NCBI RefSeq assembly: GCF_014699035.1
Contig: NZ_JACXAA010000001.1
Coordinates: forward strand, 868,001 to 932,000
Length of the DNA stretch: 64,000 bases
Direction: 5' to 3'
Source of the DNA: Spirosoma validum
GTDB taxonomy: Bacteria; Bacteroidota; Bacteroidia; Cytophagales; Spirosomataceae
Position numbers and translations under genes: made by a program. Of this stretch, positions 59,701 through 64,000 are shown one piece after another. Numbering within the stretch: the first letter of the stretch is position 1; the number at the start of each line of letters is the position of its first letter. The notes under the pieces are model-generated. The model had not been told where the DNA came from, did no database searches, and saw only the letters and a list, made by a program, of their open reading frames with translations.

Positions 59701-59797
59701 TAACTAGTGCTTTCCGTCCGAGTGGCTGAGGTTGGATAACTCCAACCTGACCTACGAAACCATTGAAGCGGTTCATTTTGTAGGATTTGTCCATCAT
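56702..59797 (-). CDS. SusC/RagA family TonB-dependent outer membrane transporter
   Basis: The protein has 1031 residues if it starts at 59797; an ATG at 59821 would add eight. After a signal with hydrophobic core (SFLSILAMVLLLGNSVAWA) comes the carboxypeptidase-regulatory-like domain (VTGKVTDPTGFGLPGVSVQV), a TonB-box-like VVVVGYGTQ, and the plug (GVISSPEQMLQGRVAGVQIT; RGTSSLRGGNNPLFVIDGVP), then the 22-strand barrel that ends RTFTLGLNVGF. There is no N-terminal STN domain, so an ECF anti-sigma circuit is not implied. It imports a substrate captured by SusD. It leads the locus from a 487-bp AT-rich upstream region. Confidence 0.95.
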   Translation of the reverse strand: MMDKSYKMNRFNGFVGQVGVIQPQPLGRKALVSFLSILAMVLLLGNSVAWAQGRTVTGKVTDPTGFGLPGVSVQVKGTQRGTNTDANGAYTIANVPDGATLVMSFIGYATQEVPVGNRATVDVQLVDDTKALQEVVVVGYGTQRVKDATGSVSSLGTKDFNKGVISSPEQMLQGRVAGVQITPSSGEPGAGINVQIRGTSSLRGGNNPLFVIDGVPLDGGSTSDGNPDFGGGTTSARNPLSFLNPADIENISVLKDASAAAIYGSRGANGVVLITTRKGKAGQQSLTFSASGSVATPLKRYNLLTASDFLTGVTAAGGDASVVNKGANTNWQDQILRTGITQTYNLGFGGGNENTRYFFSLGYQDQEGIIKNSGQKRLTGRVNASHELFNDKVVIDLNATTSGVTDTYVLNGDNAGAQGSLIGAALQANPTYPVYNADGTFYQPGGDYRNVAAILAYDNDKGQTNRTLANASVTWKILDGLSVKANFGIDNSTAVRRTALDSRLNNSGFTFALIPNLVTVSIPQDANTKLGGLAYIQNRYRSSQLIEYTANYNKKVGIGNLEALVGFSYQVFQNQGNYLAAANFPFDESQISYIDAIGSANANNRTSYGGGSDNGRNDLQSYFGRAIYNINEKYILTGTLRVDGSSRFGVNNKYGYFPSLAAAWRLSEEAFIPKNIFDDLKLRVNYGVTGNQDFAGGASKIIFNINADGSTTQQNNPNPNLKWEQNTTVGAGIDFTILKGRLGGSVDYFHKSSTNTLFQVFYAQPAPVQYRWVNLPGEIINRGVELSLNFQAVQQKKFGWEVLYNMTFLNNTVKDLGTTVPTGTISGQGLSGAYAQVITSGYPIFTFYMPTFTGYDTEGLGTYANGGASSFQGSPLPKIRLGLTNNFTFGKFNASLFFNGQFGGYIYNNTNNALFLKAPLKSGKNVTYEALNSPESGLNSGSVSTRFLEKSDYIRLTNASVGYRFELPQGGFAKSLSVSVSGQNLLLLTGYTGLNPDVNTVKTYNNIPSLGIDYTPYPTPRTFTLGLNVGF

Positions 59798-59821
59798 AGG
59801 TTTACAGTAAAAATTAAACAT

Positions 59822-60308
59822 TTAGTTGTTTTACGGTTAAAGTTTATAATCTATGCCTTCCATAAACTGTATTTTTTAAACTATGTTTTCTCTCAGTTAA
59901 ATCCTAATTTAGGGTAACCAGAAAACGGTATAATCCTAAATTGTATCAACATGGAGAGAATTTATAGAATGTAAACTTGAACCATTCGGCGAATTACATC
60001 ATGTTACAATCAAAATACAAATGCTGACAGGTTAAAAATCGGTTATTTACTATCAATATCGTATCATAATATTTCTTAAATAAATACTACCTATTTGTAT
60101 TATATTAAGTCATAAACAGAGTACTATACCTTGTTATTAATTAATTATCAATTTATTAACTTATAGATATTTATCAGCAAAATGTAACTTTTCCATCAAA
60201 TGAGTTATTTCATTTTTTACTGTACTAATCTAAAAAAATGTGGTAATTACATCTAATTTTGCTAACTATTTTACAGGCTGAAGATCCATGAACGGCCTAT
60301 AGGTTTGT
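59822..60308. other. AT-rich divergent promoter region between susC and the FAD/Fe-S oxidoreductase
   Basis: This 487-bp stretch is very AT-rich and has no credible gene. It must hold promoters for both directions. On the plus strand a TAATTTTG box (60254-60261) matches the Bacteroidetes -7 consensus. I found no comparable box for susC on the minus strand. Confidence 0.6.
60254..60261 (+). promoter_or_regulatory. Possible -7 element of the FAD/Fe-S oxidoreductase gene
   Basis: TAATTTTG matches TAnnTTTG. It lies 47 bp before the ATG at 60309, which would give a leader of about 40 nt. No TTG occurs at the expected -33 distance, so support is partial. Confidence 0.4.
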
Positions 60309-63308
60309 ATGCGCGCAGAATCTCTTAAAAACTTAGCTAGTCAGTTAACGGGTGACCTTTTCAACGATAGTACGTATCGAACCTTATATGCAACGGATGC
60401 GTCGGCATATCGTGAGATGCCAGCTGCCGTTGCTATTCCAAAAACAATTGATGATTTAAAAACGCTGATCGCCTTTGCCAGACAACATAAAACATCTCTG
60501 ATTCCTCGTACCGCCGGGACCTCTTTAGCCGGTCAGGTGGTAGGCAGCGGCATTGTCGTAGACGTTTCCAAACATTTTACAAAGATTCTGGAGGTCAATC
60601 AGGAAGAACGTTGGGTCCGTGTGCAACCAGGCGTTGTACGCGATGAATTGAACCAGCATCTGAAGCCTTACGGTCTCTATTTTGGTCCTGAGACCTCTAC
60701 GGCCAATCGGGCTATGATCGGCGGGATGGTTGGGAATAACTCCTGCGGCTCCAACTCCGTTGTGTATCGAGCGACGCGTGAACATACGCTCTCCGTAAAA
60801 GCGCTTCTGGCAGACGGCTCAGAGGTTGAATTTGGCTCTATGAGCGGTTGGAACTTCACGAAATCAGTTAGCGAAGCCAGCCGAAAAAACGGTTCTGCCA
60901 CGTTAGCCGATAAGATTCTCCTTAAGACAAATGCCATTCTGTCTAACTCAGCAAATCAGGAAGAAATCCGGCGGAATTTTCCAAAAAAAACCATTGAGCG
61001 ACGTAACACGGGCTATGCGTTAGATGCACTGCTTGATATGGAACCGTTTACAGCAGATGGAGAGCCTTTCAACCTATCAAAGTTCATCGCCGGTTCAGAA
61101 GGTACGCTTTGCTTTCTGACCGAGATAAAGTTAAACCTAGTGCCTTTGCCTCCCAAAGAGAGCGGGTTAATCTGCGTCCATTGCCATTCCATTGACGAAG
61201 CGCTTCGTGCTACGCTGGTGGCGTTAACTTACAAGCCCTATGCCGTCGAATTAATTGACGATATTATTCTCGAGCGGGCAGATTCGAATCCAGAACAGAA
61301 GAAAAATAGTTTTTTCGTCCAAAAAACACCAACCGACCATTTTCCAATTATTCTGGTTGTCGATCTTTCACGCGATACACGAGCCGAAATTGAGCAACTC
61401 TCATCAGCGATGATTGGTGACATGCAACAAGCGGCTCTTGGATATCATTACCCGCTGCTTTTTGGAGAAGATACGAAGAAGATATGGACGTTACGTAAGG
61501 CTGGGCTGGGCTTATTGGGCAACCTGCCCGGCGACGAAAAAGCTGTGGCTGTCATTGAAGATACAGCTGTTGATGTAGCTGATCTGCCTGCTTATATCCG
61601 TGATTTTAATGAGATTTTGGCGAAACACCACATGCACTCGGTGCATTACGCGCACGCAGGCTCGGGTGAGTTGCATTTACGGCCAATCATCAATCTAAAA
61701 ACTGAAGAAGGCCATCGACAGTACCGTTTAATTGCCGAAGAAATTGCTACGCTAGTTAAGAAATACGACGGTTCGTTGTCAGGAGAACACGGTGACGGAC
61801 GACTCCGGGGGGAATTTATTCCGCAAATGGTAGGACCGCATAATTATGAGCTGATGCGGGAAATTAAGCATACGTGGGATCCGGATGGTATTTTCAATCC
61901 GGGTAAGATTGTGGAAACGCCCCCGATGGATACGTTCCTGCGGTATGAAGCGGGTCAGCAAACGCCTAATTTCCAGACGTATTTCCGATACAAAGATCAA
62001 ACTGTTTTGCAACATGCCGAGCAATGTAACGGCTCAGGCGATTGCCGTAAAACAGAAGCATCAGGCGGAACCATGTGCCCAAGCTACATGGCCACACGTA
62101 ACGAGAAGGACACCACACGGGCGCGAGCTAATATTTTGCGCGAGATGCTAACGCGTTCGCCAAAAGAAAACCGCTTCGACCACCAGGAAATAAAAGATGT
62201 ATATGACCTGTGTTTATCCTGCAAAGCCTGCAAAAGTGAATGTCCGTCAAACGTTGATGTAGCTAAGCTAAAAGCGGAGTTCCTGCAACATTATTACGAT
62301 ACAAACGGCGTACCGGTTCGATCCTGGTTGATTGCCAATTTTGCCCGACTGTCGAGCCTAGCATCGCTTGTCCCCTGGGCCTGGAACGGCGTATTGGGAA
62401 CGCCCGCACTTCGGCGTATTGCTAACCGTATGGTCGGTTTCCACCCCGATCGGACAATGCCATTGATGGAAAAAACGACGCTACGTCGTTGGGCTTCAAG
62501 CAGAGGGCAAAGGGCAGAGGGTAAAGAGAATAAGATAGATGACAGTTCAATGCGCTCTATGCCCCATGCCCAAAACCCCATGCGCTTTTATCTCTTCTGC
62601 GATGAATTCACGAATTTTAATGATGTCGAAGTAGGCCAAAAAGCCATTCAATTATTTGAGCGTTTGGGCTACGAAGTGATTATTCCCGAACAGGGCGAAA
62701 GCGGGCGGGCAGCGCTTTCGAAAGGGATGTTGAAGTACGCTAAAACCTTAGCGGAACGTAACGTTAAGTTATTGAAAGGCGTAGTGACTGCCGAAACGCC
62801 CTTGGTTGGTCTGGAGCCATCGGCCATCCTGACCTTCCGCGATGAATATCCTGATTTGGTTGATGAGTCACTCGTAGCCGATGCCAAACGTATCGCCGAA
62901 AATACGTTGACGTTCGAAGAATTTATCGCCCGTGAGTTAGACGCCGGGCGTATTCGACCCGATCAGTTTACAACTGAAACCAAGCTTATTAAACTTCATA
63001 GCCACTGCCAGCAGAAAGCTATATCATCGCAGGTGCCGGGCAAAAAAGCGCTATCGTTACCAAAAAATTATTCAGTACAGTTAATTCCGTCGGGCTGTTG
63101 CGGTATGGCGGGGTCATTCGGTTACGAGTCCGAACATTACGACGTATCGATGAAGGTTGGTGAATTGGTATTGTTCCCAACCGTTCGTCAACAGCCTGAC
63201 GATGTGATCATTGCTGCGCCCGGAACGTCCTGTCGACATCAGATCAAAGACGGTACGGCACGTAAAGCCAGACACCCCGCCGAAATTTTATTTGACGCAT
63301 TAGCGTAG
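60309..63308 (+). CDS. FAD-linked oxidase with Fe-S and CCG domains (D-2-hydroxyacid dehydrogenase-like)
   Basis: The 999-residue protein joins a PCMH-type FAD domain (LIPRTAGTSLAGQVVGSGIVV near 63; FGPETSTANRAMIGGMVGNNSCGSN-like segment), an FAD-oxidase C domain (SVHYAHAGSGELHLRP; SLSGEHGDGRLRGEF), a Fe-S region (CLSCKACKSECPSNVDV near 634) and a cysteine-rich domain (SGCCGMAGSFGYE). This is the layout of YdiJ-type and glycolate/D-lactate dehydrogenases feeding electrons to the respiratory chain. Residues about 731-758 (RGQRAEGKENKIDD onward) are encoded by an 84-bp palindromic element inserted in frame in the linker before the C-terminal domain, so the native protein would be 28 residues shorter. 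Confidence 0.9.
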   Translation: MRAESLKNLASQLTGDLFNDSTYRTLYATDASAYREMPAAVAIPKTIDDLKTLIAFARQHKTSLIPRTAGTSLAGQVVGSGIVVDVSKHFTKILEVNQEERWVRVQPGVVRDELNQHLKPYGLYFGPETSTANRAMIGGMVGNNSCGSNSVVYRATREHTLSVKALLADGSEVEFGSMSGWNFTKSVSEASRKNGSATLADKILLKTNAILSNSANQEEIRRNFPKKTIERRNTGYALDALLDMEPFTADGEPFNLSKFIAGSEGTLCFLTEIKLNLVPLPPKESGLICVHCHSIDEALRATLVALTYKPYAVELIDDIILERADSNPEQKKNSFFVQKTPTDHFPIILVVDLSRDTRAEIEQLSSAMIGDMQQAALGYHYPLLFGEDTKKIWTLRKAGLGLLGNLPGDEKAVAVIEDTAVDVADLPAYIRDFNEILAKHHMHSVHYAHAGSGELHLRPIINLKTEEGHRQYRLIAEEIATLVKKYDGSLSGEHGDGRLRGEFIPQMVGPHNYELMREIKHTWDPDGIFNPGKIVETPPMDTFLRYEAGQQTPNFQTYFRYKDQTVLQHAEQCNGSGDCRKTEASGGTMCPSYMATRNEKDTTRARANILREMLTRSPKENRFDHQEIKDVYDLCLSCKACKSECPSNVDVAKLKAEFLQHYYDTNGVPVRSWLIANFARLSSLASLVPWAWNGVLGTPALRRIANRMVGFHPDRTMPLMEKTTLRRWASSRGQRAEGKENKIDDSSMRSMPHAQNPMRFYLFCDEFTNFNDVEVGQKAIQLFERLGYEVIIPEQGESGRAALSKGMLKYAKTLAERNVKLLKGVVTAETPLVGLEPSAILTFRDEYPDLVDESLVADAKRIAENTLTFEEFIARELDAGRIRPDQFTTETKLIKLHSHCQQKAISSQVPGKKALSLPKNYSVQLIPSGCCGMAGSFGYESEHYDVSMKVGELVLFPTVRQQPDDVIIAAPGTSCRHQIKDGTARKARHPAEILFDALA
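62500..62583. repeat. Palindromic GGGC-unit element, copy C, in frame inside the FAD/Fe-S oxidoreductase gene
   Basis: It begins GCAGAGGGC and ends CCCCATGC, like copies A and B, with G-rich units AGAGGGC and AAAGGGC on the left and ATGGGGC-type complements on the right. The arms pair imperfectly over about 29 bp. The length of 84 bp is divisible by three and has no in-frame stop, so the host gene stays open and gains 28 residues. Confidence 0.8.
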
Positions 63309-63335
63309 CGTGGTGAGGTTATGCACTACGCTACG
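63304..63335. terminator. Terminator overlapping both stop codons
   Basis: Arms 63304-63315 and 63324-63335 pair over 12 bp with one mismatch. The left arm contains the TAG of the FAD/Fe-S gene, and the right arm contains the stop of the convergent permease gene. A T-run follows on the plus strand. Confidence 0.75.
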
Positions 63336-64000
63336 TTTTCTCAAACGGCCATTGTTTTCTAATAACAGCTGATGCGAGAAAGGCTCCGATGCCTGCACCA
63401 ATCACAATCAGGCCCGATAACATGAATGTTAGGCCGGTTGAAAAGAAGACAAACAACCATACGCTAATTGCTAAGAGTACAGGTAACGGATATAAAGGCA
63501 TTCGGAAGGGAAACGTAGCGGCTGCTCTTCGGCGATGCAGCAATAATAGCCCAATGGCTTGCCCAACGAACTGAACGACAATCCGCATTGCCAGAATGGC
63601 TGTAATGACGTCACCCAACCGGAACAACAAGCTGAATACAAACCCTAAACCTCCCAAAAACAATAACGATACGTAAGGAAATTGTTTCGTCGGATGCAGC
63701 CGGGCAAAAATTCGAAAAAACTGACCGTCAGCAGCAGCAGCGTATGGTACTCGTGAGTAGCCCAGTAAAACGGCAAATAAAGATGAAAAGGCGACCAATA
63801 GAACCAAAATCGTAGCCAGTTGAGCTGCCTTTGGGCCATAAAGCGTTTCAACGAACGTACTGACAATAAACTCACTATTTTGAGCAATCTGCCACGGCAC
63901 TACACTTATAACGCTGAGATTCATCAGCAAATACAGACCAGCTATACCCGCAATTGAAATAAACATACTGGCGGGGATATTACGTGTCGGCTGTTTAATC
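63331..64000 (-). CDS. APC family amino-acid permease, C-terminal part (cut by window end)
   Basis: The frame is open to the last base, so the protein continues beyond the window. It does not start at the ATG at 63966: the residues before it read IKQPTRNIPAS, the typical loop of APC permeases (PTRNIPxx). The visible part has about six membrane segments, including LATILVLLVAFSSLFAVLLGYSRVPYAAAADGQFF, a family signature for segment 8 and the following loop. It is an amino-acid or polyamine transporter; the substrate is unknown. Confidence 0.87.
   Translation of the reverse strand, partial: IKQPTRNIPASMFISIAGIAGLYLLMNLSVISVVPWQIAQNSEFIVSTFVETLYGPKAAQLATILVLLVAFSSLFAVLLGYSRVPYAAAADGQFFRIFARLHPTKQFPYVSLLFLGGLGFVFSLLFRLGDVITAILAMRIVVQFVGQAIGLLLLHRRRAAATFPFRMPLYPLPVLLAISVWLFVFFSTGLTFMLSGLIVIGAGIGAFLASAVIRKQWPFEKT

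Noticed and set aside
62500..62583. Frameshift or pseudogene in the FAD/Fe-S oxidoreductase
   Set aside because: The inserted element is 84 bp, divisible by three, with no stop. All domain motifs lie in one frame on both sides.

Overview
The window looks like chromosomal DNA of a Bacteroidota bacterium, most probably order Cytophagales and close to Spirosoma. This rests on a SusC/SusD pair, three large FG-GAP/UnbV lipoproteins, a textbook Bacteroidetes promoter (TTG, 19 bp, TAACTTTG) upstream of nrdB, a general lack of Shine-Dalgarno sequences, mid-range GC, and gene content typical of large-genome Cytophagales. The genus is an inference. I found no rRNA, tRNA, CRISPR array, prophage or intact insertion sequence.

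Layout. 1-2611: end of sucA and complete sucB (2-oxoglutarate dehydrogenase E1 and E2). 2702-9118 (minus): a probable catabolic operon with a GH88-like hydrolase, an Old Yellow Enzyme-type reductase, an SDR, a Tat-exported Gfo/Idh/MocA oxidoreductase and an MFS transporter. 9280-18470: FkbM methyltransferase, M48 metallopeptidase lipoprotein, nrdB, an HNH nuclease fused against a broken vsr gene, a Uma2 nuclease, uvrA and a small membrane protein. 18601-28945: amidohydrolase, citrate synthase, recA, eno, an FtsB/DivIC-like protein, a low-molecular-weight phosphatase, gpmI, a glycosyltransferase and recX. 29070-38241: nucleoside hydrolase, glutathionylspermidine synthase-like protein, DoxX-like protein, then a minus-strand envelope group (giant AsmA-like protein, FadL-like porin, small membrane protein). 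38773-43275: a TetR regulator, a secreted GH65 enzyme and two exported proteins. 43372-59797 (minus): SusC, SusD, three FG-GAP/UnbV lipoproteins of about 1100 residues each, and a vanadium-haloperoxidase-like lipoprotein. 60309-64000: a large FAD/Fe-S oxidoreductase and the C-terminal part of an amino-acid permease.

Most distinctive features. (1) Palindromic elements built from short A-R-GGGC-type units. Two of them exactly fill the gaps eno-ftsB and ftsB-phosphatase, so that the left end supplies the stop TAG of one gene and the right end supplies the start ATG of the next. A third copy, 84 bp, sits in frame inside the FAD/Fe-S oxidoreductase and adds 28 residues. (2) A SusCD locus with no glycan-degrading enzyme, coupled instead to three paralogous calcium-propeller lipoproteins and a haloperoxidase-like protein. 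(3) A vsr pseudogene truncated exactly where an HNH nuclease gene begins. (4) Several very long hairpins, including a perfect 41-bp inverted repeat between tetR and the GH65 gene.

Most convergent gene pairs are separated by clear bidirectional hairpin terminators, which makes the transcription units easy to delimit. Functions are assigned from motifs read by eye; no database search was possible.
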